IMG/VR virus record: IMGVR_UViG_3300013131_001394
Span: 1 to 55,206 of that record
Reading direction: 5' to 3' (one strand)
DNA: 55,206 bases
From: a virus
This document shows positions 45,610-54,759 of this stretch, piece by piece. Each line of letters starts with the position of its first letter. Position 1 is the first letter of the stretch. The notes below the pieces were generated by a model, which saw only the letters and a list, made by a program, of their open reading frames with translations, was not told the origin of the DNA and ran no database searches. The position numbers and the translations under genes were made by a program.

Positions 45610-48567
45610 TTAAGAATTAATTAATTTTGTCAATGGACTTTGTGCCTTACTGCCGAAATTTACACTGAGAGATGTGCTTAGATCTGCGCTATTAACTGCG
45701 CCCGAATTTCTCAACTTTGTTTCCTTACTGCTTGTGTCATTTGTTAAAATACTTAATGCTTGATCACTGCTTATTACAGAATCAACTGTACTCTTAGCAG
45801 AATTTTGACTGGTTAACGGATTAACAAACCGACTAGATTGCTGTAATAAATTTATTGTGTTAGATCTATCAACACCTGTTAAACTTGTAGGCGTTACCAC
45901 ACCATAGGCGTTTGCTAAACTTGCACCGCCACCTAACTGCATAATATCTGCCAGATCAACTGTGTTAATTTCAGCAGCAGGTGCTCTTTGTGCAGGAGCA
46001 TATGGAGGAATGTTTACAAGGTTAGCAACAGGAATATTGTTTACTGCCAGACCTTTTTCTGCTGCTGCTTTAGGATCTACTCCATCAGGAAATACCTTAG
46101 CCAATGCACCTAACTGTAACAATGCTAGAGGACTACCGGATTGTAATTGTTCAGGACTAATACATAGTTTATTAGCCAGTTCGCTGATACCCATGCCTAC
46201 AGCACTGGTAGCATTTGTTATAGCAGCATTAATTTCTTGTGCAGTTTTAGCAATAGGGCTAGTTAATTGATTTACACCTTGCTGTATCTGCCCTGCCACA
46301 GCATTTATTCCCTGTGCCAAAGGTGCTGTAATACTGTTTACAACCTGAGCACCTAACTGATTCAGCCTGCTTAATTCTGATATAGCAGACTGTATCTGTC
46401 CGAAAATATTAATACCTATGCAAGGATCTCTCGGTCTAGCAACGGCCTTAGTAATATCTCTTACAGGAATAGTTTTAGGATCAGGTTCAACAAGAAAACT
46501 ATCTTCAGGCCTAGTTTCTTCAATTGTAGAATCAGGCAGTATTTGTCCTGGAAGTCTTGTAATTTGTATACGTTGTTTAAACATACCATCAACAAACATG
46601 TGAGTGACTTCTCTAATCCAGAATATTCCGCCGAACTGTGCTTTGTTACTATCAAATATATAAGCACCGTTAGGACCTATATCAACAGGGTTCCTAAAAT
46701 TAATCTTAATGAATACCTGTTCAGTGAGATAATTCATCTCACCTTCAGTGGTAAATCTATTATCTTTTTTGTAAACTTCATTAAATGAATTGCCGTGACC
46801 GCTGGTTCCTAGATATAGCGGATCTCCTATAATTTCTATTTCACCGTTAATACCGTTTACTACAGAATTAATAATACTTTCATGAAGTTGTTTAGCCATA
46901 ACATCAAATGCACTAAGACCAGGAGGACCAGCATTCGGTGTATTGCCAACATGTGTCTGTAACGAAGGCTGTACTAGACGTTGACTAGTTCCTGCTCTAT
47001 CTTTTTTAGCATTTTCTACATCTGTTCCTCGCTCTTTTACACGATTTTTAGCATCCTGAGCAAGACTGTTTTTATTCTCATCAAAATTAGACTGTCCTTT
47101 AAACACACTAATATTTTCAAATACTAGATGTTTATAATCTAATTTCATACTAATTAGATCTGAATTATTTCCTGTGTAAACATAATTGTATTCTCTTAAA
47201 ATACGATCTTCTAGATCTTCTGCGGGCCACTTTTGTGCTGAAAAGCCAGGAATCTTTGTATAATGAACTGCATAAGGAACTACAATGTACGTATATTCTG
47301 TATAATTCTTATTAGAGACAGGGTCAATTTTAGGTTTGAGTTTAGTTCTAGGATGAATCATAAACCAATCAACCATACCGTTTTGAGGAATTTCTCCTTG
47401 ATGCATCTTTTCTAGTAAACGTCTACCGTATTCACTGTCACGAATTACTGCTTCAATAACAGAAGTAACATTAGTATTTTCATTGAATACACTAACACTA
47501 GATTGATTCTCCCCTTCTTTGACTCTACCGGTATCATCTACTCTGTTAGGATCGCCTGCATCAATACCTCTAGGTAACACATAATCTTTGCCTGGGGTTT
47601 TTAATTTAGATTTTGAAAAATAATTGTCTTTTACTGTAAGATCTATATCACCTTTACTATCCACATCAGCAAACAGTATTTCGTAACTGTCAGATTCTGC
47701 TGCTGCTTCTTTATCTTTACTGGTGTTATTATTTTTCTTTACCTGTTCATTAAGATTTTTAGTTAGATTACCGAGTACTTCACCTACCGTGTTACCCTGA
47801 ACACTAACCGGTATTTTTAATTTGTTAGGATTACCGAAGGCGCTCTCATGAAACGGAAATCCTTTACAGGCATATTTTGTACCACGTTCTGTAAATTCTT
47901 GTTGAATGTCGTTAAATCTAACTACAAAGTATCTATCAGAAAAATCAATAGTTTCCGGTTCTGTAATATCTAAGCCATCAGGATATCCCTTAAATTCTAT
48001 TTTAAATAAGAAAGGAGTTCCTATAGGACTTATATAACCTGCGCCTACACTGGCAACATGTAATGCTTCGATAAATCCGTTTATACTATAAGGTTCAAAT
48101 ACATCAAAACTTATTGTTTGCCCCAGTGTAGCACCTAGAGCATATGTTGAAATAGTTTTTATCTCAATATTATTGATATACATATCGAAACGACCGGGAC
48201 TTTTTAAATTAAAGTCTCTGACAATATCCCCTGCTTCTTTCGCAGATATTATTGTTGTAGTCGACTGCCCTAATTCGTTTTCATTAATAGTTTGTCTTGT
48301 TACATCTACAGATGCACTAGCCCGTAGTTCATTAATATCTTTGCCTGCTGAACTGAGTACTATTAAATCAAGTTGGTCAGTACTTACTTTCCAACTGTCA
48401 ACATTATCTAGTTTTTCTTGACTGAGTGCTGCTAGAGTAATGTTATAGGTATAAGATCGATATTTGTCTAATACATTGCCCTTAATAAAATCAGGAATAG
48501 GATCACTAGGCAATCTGGTGCTAGTTACTGTAACAGCCTCAGTTTTTCTTTCAACTTCTTCAGCCAT
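45610..48567 (-). CDS. Large virion protein, probable baseplate hub
   Basis: 985 residues between gp53 and gp5. The N-terminal 300 residues (RYFVVRFNDIQQEFTERGTK, SAFGNPNKLKIP) look like strand-rich tail hub domains. The middle (TEQVFIKINFRNPVDIGPNG, FGGIFWIREVTHMFVDGMFK) reads like a contact domain of a hub protein. The C-terminal 250 residues are Ala/Gln/Leu-rich and probably helical or disordered. The neighbour relation to gp5 suggests the gp27 hub role (391 residues in T4), but sequence similarity is not obvious, so this is inference. Confidence 0.75.
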   Translation of the reverse strand: MAEEVERKTEAVTVTSTRLPSDPIPDFIKGNVLDKYRSYTYNITLAALSQEKLDNVDSWKVSTDQLDLIVLSSAGKDINELRASASVDVTRQTINENELGQSTTTIISAKEAGDIVRDFNLKSPGRFDMYINNIEIKTISTYALGATLGQTISFDVFEPYSINGFIEALHVASVGAGYISPIGTPFLFKIEFKGYPDGLDITEPETIDFSDRYFVVRFNDIQQEFTERGTKYACKGFPFHESAFGNPNKLKIPVSVQGNTVGEVLGNLTKNLNEQVKKNNNTSKDKEAAAESDSYEILFADVDSKGDIDLTVKDNYFSKSKLKTPGKDYVLPRGIDAGDPNRVDDTGRVKEGENQSSVSVFNENTNVTSVIEAVIRDSEYGRRLLEKMHQGEIPQNGMVDWFMIHPRTKLKPKIDPVSNKNYTEYTYIVVPYAVHYTKIPGFSAQKWPAEDLEDRILREYNYVYTGNNSDLISMKLDYKHLVFENISVFKGQSNFDENKNSLAQDAKNRVKERGTDVENAKKDRAGTSQRLVQPSLQTHVGNTPNAGPPGLSAFDVMAKQLHESIINSVVNGINGEIEIIGDPLYLGTSGHGNSFNEVYKKDNRFTTEGEMNYLTEQVFIKINFRNPVDIGPNGAYIFDSNKAQFGGIFWIREVTHMFVDGMFKQRIQITRLPGQILPDSTIEETRPEDSFLVEPDPKTIPVRDITKAVARPRDPCIGINIFGQIQSAISELSRLNQLGAQVVNSITAPLAQGINAVAGQIQQGVNQLTSPIAKTAQEINAAITNATSAVGMGISELANKLCISPEQLQSGSPLALLQLGALAKVFPDGVDPKAAAEKGLAVNNIPVANLVNIPPYAPAQRAPAAEINTVDLADIMQLGGGASLANAYGVVTPTSLTGVDRSNTINLLQQSSRFVNPLTSQNSAKSTVDSVISSDQALSILTNDTSSKETKLRNSGAVNSADLSTSLSVNFGSKAQSPLTKLINS

Positions 48568-48568
48568 G

Positions 48569-48868
48569 TTATATACCGATATCCCTACGCAGAGTAGATA
48601 ACTTAGGCAAGTATATTCTTAACCCTGCCTTAAAATCAAACACCGGATCTTTAATTACATTTTTATTGCGTTGAGCAAATACCCACCATAAATTAACATC
48701 GCTATATAAGTCAAAGGCCAACAAATCAGGCCTATATTCATATTCTTTTGTTACACTATAGTACACATCATCAGTTTGAAACTCAAAATCACGATGCGTC
48801 ATTACATCTAAGTAATTAGGCGTGGCTGATGTAGCATAATAAGGACTAGTTTTAGAATATACAGCCAT
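48569..48868 (-). CDS. 53: Baseplate wedge protein gp53
   Basis: 99 residues, shorter than T4 gp53 (196). The core motif is intact: EYRPDLLAFDLYSDVNLWWV, then FAQRN and DPVFDFKAGLRIYLP, as in gp53 and the related wedge proteins of many contractile tails. AAAGGG precedes the ATG. One-base junctions on both sides indicate tight coupling in the operon. Confidence 0.9.
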   Translation of the reverse strand: MAVYSKTSPYYATSATPNYLDVMTHRDFEFQTDDVYYSVTKEYEYRPDLLAFDLYSDVNLWWVFAQRNKNVIKDPVFDFKAGLRIYLPKLSTLRRDIGI

Positions 48869-49641
48869 TATAGATACCCTTTCTTCCTATGATCTTCTGT
48901 ATTGTTTAACCATTTATCAACACTGTGATTCTTAATTTCATTTCTGCTATACATAATAATAGCACCTAATGTAATTGTACTAAGAGTAGGCACAGCATTT
49001 AACCCATAACCATTAATTAATTTATTAGTGAAATAATCAACTCCTTCAGGCAGATCTATTCTAAAATTTGTTATAGCAATAGGCACATTTTCTAACATAA
49101 ATTGTCCATAAGCAAACAATCGACAAACTGGCGGCGGACTGCCTGCATTAAGATCCTTGCCCACACGCATTTTAGTCAATGCTTTCAGCAGATGAACAGT
49201 TGCTAGATAATTCTGTGCTTCTTCTGTATTCTGCACAGTAAACTTACCTGATATATTAAGCGGACCTACACTAGATCTTGCGTAAAATGCCTGCTGATAA
49301 TTGCTGTGTACAGTTTGTATAGGACTGTAGTCTGCCTTATTTTCGTAGTTAATTTGTGGTGTGTAGGGAAAAACTATTCCACCGAAATGACTTAGTCTAG
49401 TATCAACTGTGGTATATCCTGTTAGATAACTAGAAGGTACCTTGATACGCACACGCATGTCAGGCTGTCTGGCGCTGATCTGAGGACTGGTTATGTTTAC
49501 CTGTGCAACATTTACCTGCGGACGTTCTGCTCCCGGGGCTACGAAATTGAAAATATTTTTTACAGACTGAAAACCGCTAGAGAAAGCAGAGCCTACTCTG
49601 TCAACTATTCCGCTAGGTCCTAAAACATCCGAATCAGCCAT
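48868..49641 (-). CDS. 48: Baseplate tail tube cap protein, gp48-like
   Basis: 257 residues (T4 gp48: 364). The central region (FGGIVFPYTPQINYENKADY, then ARSSVGPLNISGKFTVQNTE) is characteristic of the tube-cap family that starts tube polymerisation, with later CRLFAYGQFMLENVPIAI. gp54 is a related alternative. It is the first gene of the 27-kb virion operon, with AAAGGGA before its ATG. Confidence 0.82.
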   Translation of the reverse strand: MADSDVLGPSGIVDRVGSAFSSGFQSVKNIFNFVAPGAERPQVNVAQVNITSPQISARQPDMRVRIKVPSSYLTGYTTVDTRLSHFGGIVFPYTPQINYENKADYSPIQTVHSNYQQAFYARSSVGPLNISGKFTVQNTEEAQNYLATVHLLKALTKMRVGKDLNAGSPPPVCRLFAYGQFMLENVPIAITNFRIDLPEGVDYFTNKLINGYGLNAVPTLSTITLGAIIMYSRNEIKNHSVDKWLNNTEDHRKKGYL

Positions 49642-49661
49642 AAATATATTTCCCTTTACCT

Positions 49662-49676
49662 TATTTAATATTTAAA
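49662..49676 (-). promoter_or_regulatory. Late promoter region heading the virion operon
   Basis: Minus strand ATTAAATA (49662-49669) and TTTAAATA (49669-49676) overlap in an AT-only stretch; the first ends 20 nt before the gp48 ATG, the same distance as at gp6. It is back-to-back with the plus-strand gp55 promoter in the 110-bp gap 49642-49751. Confidence 0.55.
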
Positions 49677-49699
49677 TAAACTACGCACTTAACAGACGG

Positions 49700-49727
49700 T
49701 TGACATTTGATTTTTTCATGTTATACT
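49700..49727 (+). promoter_or_regulatory. Sigma-70 promoter for gp55
   Basis: TTGACA (49700-49705), 16-bp spacer, TATACT (49722-49727). Predicted start near 49734. This lies downstream of an in-frame ATG at 49707, supporting the later start at 49752. Confidence 0.85.
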
Positions 49728-49751
49728 GTAACAAAGGATATAAAAAACATA

Positions 49752-50675
49752 ATGACAACAGGATTAATAACAACAAGAAAAGTAAAATACCTAAATAACA
49801 GAGATCTATTAGCAGAGATACACAAGAGTAAGTGCAGTTTTTCCAGTTTTGTCAAACCCGATTATCAACAATACGACATCATATTAACCAGTTTAACCAA
49901 GGTTAACATCAGAACAATAGCGGAAGCCAAGCGTAATCGTGCCAAACGATTAGGCATACAGGCGTTTATTGCCGCAAGAAATAACGGGGATAAAAAAATA
50001 AAACTGGCAGAATGCACTCCGGATTATAAATCAATAGCAAAAACAGATGTTATTATTCGTATAATGACATTTGATCATGTTCCTCTTGCACCGGGCAGAA
50101 AGAAAACTACCAAAACCACAGCCGATAGTCATGAAAAAGTAAACTTTCCTCCCTTTCAACATTGGAAGTTCAATGATAATGAAGAACTTGTCTGTGTGGG
50201 TAAGAGCCACTGGCGTGGAGGCATGAAGACTGGCAAGTTTAATAAGGAACATGGACGTATCACCGAAGGTCTAGGACGTATGTTCATTAAACTTTCAGAA
50301 CGTTATGCACAACGATCTAACTGGAGAGGCTATACCTATATTGACGAAATGAAGGGACAGGCTATTCTGCAACTTAGCCAAATTGGTCTACAGTTTGATG
50401 AAAGTAAATCAGAAAATCCATTTGCCTATTATACAGCCGCAGTAACAAACTCATTTACACGTATACTAAACATTGAAAAGAAAAATCAAAATATTCGCGA
50501 TGACATGTTGGAAGAAGCAGGATTAACACCCAGTTCAACTCGTCAAAACGCACATGAATACGCAGAGGAAACTGCAAGACAGGCAGAACTTTATAAACAA
50601 ATACGTATGCCTAAGAGCGAAGATGGTGAAGTTTCGGAAGAAGAATCGGACATTGAGGAACAAACAGAGACTTGA
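49752..50675 (+). CDS. 55: Late-transcription sigma factor gp55
   Basis: 307 residues from the ATG at 49752; T4 gp55 has 185. The N-terminal KYLNNRDLLAEI matches YVNNKELLQAI of T4. About 125 inserted residues follow, before the sigma-2-like region (about residues 158-240: GRMFIKLSERYAQRSNWRGY, then NPFAYYTAAVTNSFTRIL) that recognises the late octamer. The C-terminus is acidic (SEEESDIEEQTET) and lacks the SLDFLYE-type clamp-binding end of T4 gp55. It should direct host RNA polymerase to the NATAAATA promoters noted here. Confidence 0.88.
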   Translation: MTTGLITTRKVKYLNNRDLLAEIHKSKCSFSSFVKPDYQQYDIILTSLTKVNIRTIAEAKRNRAKRLGIQAFIAARNNGDKKIKLAECTPDYKSIAKTDVIIRIMTFDHVPLAPGRKKTTKTTADSHEKVNFPPFQHWKFNDNEELVCVGKSHWRGGMKTGKFNKEHGRITEGLGRMFIKLSERYAQRSNWRGYTYIDEMKGQAILQLSQIGLQFDESKSENPFAYYTAAVTNSFTRILNIEKKNQNIRDDMLEEAGLTPSSTRQNAHEYAEETARQAELYKQIRMPKSEDGEVSEEESDIEEQTET

Positions 50676-50700
50676 CTTATTGTTCTAGAACATATACAAT
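50672..50700 (+). promoter_or_regulatory. Sigma-70 promoter for gp47-gp46
   Basis: TTGACT (50672-50677), 17-bp spacer, TACAAT (50695-50700), overlapping the gp55 stop. Predicted start near 50707, leaving a short leader with AGAGGAG before the gp47 ATG at 50720. Confidence 0.7.
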
Positions 50701-50719
50701 TTAAAGAGGAGAACTTTAT

Positions 50720-51733
50720 ATGAACCTTTTTAAAAAGGTAGCGTGTTTTACGGATATTCACTTCGGCCTAAAGTCAAACAGTTCTACACATCTTAAAGAT
50801 TGTGAAGACTTTGTAGATTGGTTTATAGACACTGCTCAGGCTAATGGTTGTGAAACCGGAATCTTTCTAGGAGACTGGAGTCATAACCGTAATAGTCTTA
50901 ACCTAATCACACTAGATACTAGCCTAAGATGCTTAGAAAAACTGGGAGCAGCATTTGAACAGTTTATATGGTTTCCAGGAAATCACGATCTGTTCTACAA
51001 AGACAAACGTAATATCCATAGTAGTGCGTTCGGACGCCATATTCCTGGCGTTACTGTCGTAGACTCTGTCACCACTCTAGGCGATGTTACACTTGTTCCT
51101 TGGCTAGTAGGTGATGAGTGGAAGTCTATGAAATCTGTCAAGAGCAAATACATATTCGGACACTTTGAACTGCCTCAGTTTATGATGAATGCCATGGTGC
51201 AAATGCCTGATCATGGTGAATTACAATCACAAGACCTTAAAGGTCCGGATTATGTGTTCAGCGGACATTTTCATAAACGTCAAAACAAAAACAATATATG
51301 GTATATAGGCAATGCCTTTCCTCATAACTTCGCAGATAATTGGGATGATGAGCGAGGCATGATGATTTTAGAATGGGGTGGCGAGCCTGAGTTTGTAGAC
51401 TGGGCAGATTGCCCTAAGTATAGAGTAGTTAAACTTAGTGATTTGATTGATGATCCGGATCGTATTATCAAATCTAAAATGCACTTAAAGGTAATATTAG
51501 ACGTGGATATCAGTTTCGAAGAAGCAAACTTCATCAAAGAAAACTTTGTAGCACAGTATAATATCCGTGAAATCAGTTTGGTGCAGGATAAAAACAATTT
51601 AGACAACGGGTTCGATGATAATATAGATACAAAGTTTGAAAGTGTGGATCAAATTGTAATAGAACAGTTAATCAATATTGATTCAGCACAGATAAACAAA
51701 AATACATTACTAGAAATATATAAAAATCTATGA
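50720..51733 (+). CDS. 47: Recombination nuclease subunit gp47 (Mre11-like)
   Basis: 337 residues (T4: 339). Metallophosphoesterase motifs are in order: FTDIHFG, FLGDWSHNR, FPGNHD, FGHFE and SGHFHKRQ, which supply the two-metal site. With gp46 it forms the nuclease that resects DNA ends for recombination-dependent replication. Its stop overlaps the GT17 start (ATGA), so the inserted gene is translationally coupled. Confidence 0.94.
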   Translation: MNLFKKVACFTDIHFGLKSNSSTHLKDCEDFVDWFIDTAQANGCETGIFLGDWSHNRNSLNLITLDTSLRCLEKLGAAFEQFIWFPGNHDLFYKDKRNIHSSAFGRHIPGVTVVDSVTTLGDVTLVPWLVGDEWKSMKSVKSKYIFGHFELPQFMMNAMVQMPDHGELQSQDLKGPDYVFSGHFHKRQNKNNIWYIGNAFPHNFADNWDDERGMMILEWGGEPEFVDWADCPKYRVVKLSDLIDDPDRIIKSKMHLKVILDVDISFEEANFIKENFVAQYNIREISLVQDKNNLDNGFDDNIDTKFESVDQIVIEQLINIDSAQINKNTLLEIYKNL

Positions 51734-52551
51734 TCATTGATAGTTTTATTTTCTTCAACGAGTACGAAATATTAGAAGGCAGGCTAGAATATCTCTATCC
51801 TCATGTAGATTATTTTGTAATTGTTGAATCAAATATGACTTTTAGCGGTAAGCCTAAACCTATGTATTACATGCAGAACATGCCTAGGTTTAAACCTTAT
51901 CTTGACAAAATATTATATTTCCCATATATTACAAGAGCAGAACGATACGACTATAGCAGGTTGCCTACACATGATAGGGACTACGAAACAGGTCCTTGGG
52001 CTGCTGAACATGCACAGCGTAGACACATGGCGGCTTGTATAGACCTGTTCAAGGATGAAGACATTATAATGTTTAGTGATGTAGATGAAATACCTCATAA
52101 GGATTGTATTCCAATCATACAACATAGTCTTAACAATGGTATTCATGCACTGACAATAGAACAGGATCACTTTTCTTATAACTTTAGACAGAAACAGGTT
52201 ATACCTATTAGAGGAACCACAGTTAGTAAAATAAGTTTTGCTAAACAGCGTGATCCTCAAGAACAGCGTAATGAAAAATACGGATATCAATTCATTGCTA
52301 GGGGAGGATGGCATCTAAGTTATTGGGGAGATACTGAAAAAATCAAGTATAAAATAGAATCATTCAGTCATATGGAACTGGATAGAGATGAATTTAAAAA
52401 TCCTGTACATATAAAGGAACGTATTAGATTGGGCAAGGATTTATTCAATAGAGAGAACCCTTATGTATCAGTAGATCCTTCAGAGATACCAGAGGATGTA
52501 ATGAGAATTTTTGGCAAATATAACGACTACTTAATCAAGGCAAATGTTTAA
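51730..52551 (+). CDS. GT17-family glycosyltransferase
   Basis: 273 residues. The start (IDSFIFFNEYEILEGRLEYL, then FVIVESNMTFSGKPKP) and later FSDVDEIPH (D-x-D metal site) and GGWHLSYWGD are characteristic of GT17, the N-acetylglucosaminyltransferase III-like family, which also has bacterial and phage members. It lies between gp47 and gp46 with 4- and 8-nt overlaps, the place where T4 has small gene 47.1. Acceptor unknown; host surface glycans or phage structures are possible. Confidence 0.87.
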   Translation: MIIDSFIFFNEYEILEGRLEYLYPHVDYFVIVESNMTFSGKPKPMYYMQNMPRFKPYLDKILYFPYITRAERYDYSRLPTHDRDYETGPWAAEHAQRRHMAACIDLFKDEDIIMFSDVDEIPHKDCIPIIQHSLNNGIHALTIEQDHFSYNFRQKQVIPIRGTTVSKISFAKQRDPQEQRNEKYGYQFIARGGWHLSYWGDTEKIKYKIESFSHMELDRDEFKNPVHIKERIRLGKDLFNRENPYVSVDPSEIPEDVMRIFGKYNDYLIKANV

Positions 52552-54325
52552 AATAAAAACACTGACAGTAAAGAACTTCATGAGCGTGGGCAATCAAACC
52601 CAGGCTGTAGATTTTAGCAAACAAAATCTTACCCTTGTGCTAGGATCTAACCTAGACCTAGGCGGTGATGACACAGGATCACGTAATGGCACAGGTAAAA
52701 CTACGATTATTAATGCTCTAAGTTATGGCCTATACGGACAGGCACTGACTAACATACGAAAAGAAAATCTTATCAATAAGACAAACGGTAAGAACATGCT
52801 GGTCACTGTGGAGTTCGAGAAAGGTAAGAATAGTTATCGCATTGAAAGAGGACGAAAACCCAATGTTTTAAAAATGTTTGTTAATAATAACGAACTAAAA
52901 ACAGAAGACAGCGATGACGAAAGCCAAGGTGATAGTAGAGAAACACAAAAAAGTATAGAAGACATGCTAGAGATTAGCCATACCATGTTCAAACATCTCG
53001 TGGCCTTGAACACTTATACAGAACCTTTTCTATCAATGAAGGCTGCGGATCAGCGTGAAGTGATTGAACAACTGTTAGGTATTACTCTGCTAAGTGAAAA
53101 AGCAGAAACATTAAAAAACCTAATCAAAGATACTAAAGATCAAATACAACAAGAGAGCACAAGAATAGATGCTGTAAAGAACGCTAATGAAAATGTGCAG
53201 AAAAGCATAGACAGTCTGAAGATTAAATCAGCAGCCTGGGATACAAAACATCAACAAGAACTAGAAAACCTCGGTAAGGCCATTGTCAACCTAGAATCTG
53301 TAGACATCGAAGCAGAATTACAGGCACACTCATCACTTAAAATATGGTTGGATAATAGCGCAAAGTTATCTGGACTAAGAAAACAGCAGGCTACACTAGA
53401 GACTGCTATGGGTCAAGCAGAAAAGACTGTTAAAAAATACACAGCAGAAGTAGAAAAGTTGCTAGATCATAAGTGTCATGCCTGTGGACATGAACTTCAT
53501 GACAGTCTACACGAGGCCATGCTAGCCGAAGCACTACAGTATAAAGTAGAAGCCGAAACATATGCTCTAAAAGTAGTAGAGGATTACGGACTTGTAGTAA
53601 ATGAGATTGAAAAAATAGGCAAGCAGGGTCCAAGACCAGATACATTCTACGATACTGAAGCAGAAGCATTGGCACATAGAAGCAACCTTGCTAACTTAGA
53701 AAAGTCTTTACTAGATAAAGCAGATACACGCAACCCATATGAAGAACAGGTCGCAGAATTGACTACAACTGCTATACAAGAAATAGACTGGACTGCGGTA
53801 AACGAACTTACTAAGTTAAAAGACCATCAAGAATTCTTGTTGAAATTGTTAACAAATAAAGATAGTTTCGTACGAAAGCGTATTATTGATCAAAACCTAA
53901 GTTATCTTAACAAGCGTCTTGGCTACTATATTGATAGACTAGGTTTACCGCATAAGGTTCTTTTTCAAAACGACCTATCAGTAGAGATTACACAGTTAGG
54001 ACAGGAACTAGACTTTGATAACCTAAGTAGAGGCGAACGAAACAGGCTAATATTAAGTATGAGTTTTGCCTTCAGAGATGTATGGGAAGGCTTATATCAA
54101 AGTATAAATCTGCTGTTCATCGATGAACTTATCGATTCGGGCATGGATTCAGCAGGTGTAGAATCAGCACTAGCTATGTTAAAAAAGATTGGAAGAGAGC
54201 GCAGTAAGAACATTTACCTAATCAGTCATAAAGATGAACTGATAGGCAGAGTAAACAACGTATTGAGAGTTATAAAAGAAAATGGATTCACCAGTTATTC
54301 CAACGACGTCGACTACGTTGAGTGA
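52544..54325 (+). CDS. 46: Recombination nuclease subunit gp46 (Rad50-like)
   Basis: 593 residues (T4: 560). Walker A is GSRNGTGKTT, the zinc hook is CHAC in the middle of the coiled coil (KCHACGHEL), the ABC signature is LSRGERNRL and Walker B is LLFIDELIDSG. Partner of gp47 in end resection. The segment after the first strands (LVLGSNLDLGGDDTGSRNGT) has a short acidic insertion. Overlaps the GT17 gene before it and the next small gene. Confidence 0.94.
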   Translation: MFKIKTLTVKNFMSVGNQTQAVDFSKQNLTLVLGSNLDLGGDDTGSRNGTGKTTIINALSYGLYGQALTNIRKENLINKTNGKNMLVTVEFEKGKNSYRIERGRKPNVLKMFVNNNELKTEDSDDESQGDSRETQKSIEDMLEISHTMFKHLVALNTYTEPFLSMKAADQREVIEQLLGITLLSEKAETLKNLIKDTKDQIQQESTRIDAVKNANENVQKSIDSLKIKSAAWDTKHQQELENLGKAIVNLESVDIEAELQAHSSLKIWLDNSAKLSGLRKQQATLETAMGQAEKTVKKYTAEVEKLLDHKCHACGHELHDSLHEAMLAEALQYKVEAETYALKVVEDYGLVVNEIEKIGKQGPRPDTFYDTEAEALAHRSNLANLEKSLLDKADTRNPYEEQVAELTTTAIQEIDWTAVNELTKLKDHQEFLLKLLTNKDSFVRKRIIDQNLSYLNKRLGYYIDRLGLPHKVLFQNDLSVEITQLGQELDFDNLSRGERNRLILSMSFAFRDVWEGLYQSINLLFIDELIDSGMDSAGVESALAMLKKIGRERSKNIYLISHKDELIGRVNNVLRVIKENGFTSYSNDVDYVE

Positions 54326-54596
54326 AAACTTAAAAATATATAATGAATTGTATTCAGAATATATTAGTCTAGCCGTAGATTTGCATAATTATCATAGAAC
54401 TTTTCAAACTCATTACGGTTATAGAACCTGCCAGGGAGTTAAAAAAAGCGGAAGGCGTATTAATGTGGTCTTAAAAAAACTACAGAAAATTGCTAGAGTG
54501 ATATATCTACAACATAAAAAAGCCAACCCGTTAAAGAGGGGGCCTAAAGGGAAAAAGAATGGAAACAACAACAGCACAACTAAAAAAACTATTTGA
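54282..54596 (+). CDS. Small basic helical protein
   Basis: 104 residues overlapping the gp46 end by 44 nt and the next gene by 38 nt. Polar N-terminus, a helical middle (YSEYISLAVDLHNYHRTFQT) and a strongly basic C-terminus (PLKRGPKGKKNG). No family recognised. The basic tail suggests nucleic-acid binding. Large overlaps make the start uncertain; no good Shine-Dalgarno is seen. Confidence 0.55.
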   Translation: MDSPVIPTTSTTLSENLKIYNELYSEYISLAVDLHNYHRTFQTHYGYRTCQGVKKSGRRINVVLKKLQKIARVIYLQHKKANPLKRGPKGKKNGNNNSTTKKTI

Positions 54597-54756
54597 AGAA
54601 TTTACAAAAGAAGATGAAAAATTTACCAGCGGTAATGCTGCTGCAGGAACTCGTGCTCGCAAGGCTTTGGCAGAAATGTCTAAGGTTATTAAGAGCAGAC
54701 GCAATGAAATTACAGCAGAAAAGGCTGCTCGTAAGGAAGCCAAAACTGCAAAATGA
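54559..54756 (+). CDS. Histone H1-like (Hc1-type) small protein
   Basis: 65 residues. The core NAAAGTRARKALAEMSKVIK is like the chlamydial Hc1-type histone H1 domain seen in several marine T4-like phages, with Lys/Arg/Ala-rich ends. It probably binds DNA nonspecifically, condensing or coating phage or host DNA. AAAGGGA precedes the ATG. Confidence 0.7.
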   Translation: METTTAQLKKLFEEFTKEDEKFTSGNAAAGTRARKALAEMSKVIKSRRNEITAEKAARKEAKTAK

Positions 54757-54759
54757 TCA

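Noticed and set aside
49707-49751. Upstream ATG for gp55
   Set aside because: It lies in the promoter, upstream of the predicted transcription start, and has no ribosome binding site; 49752 matches the T4 gp55 N-terminus better.
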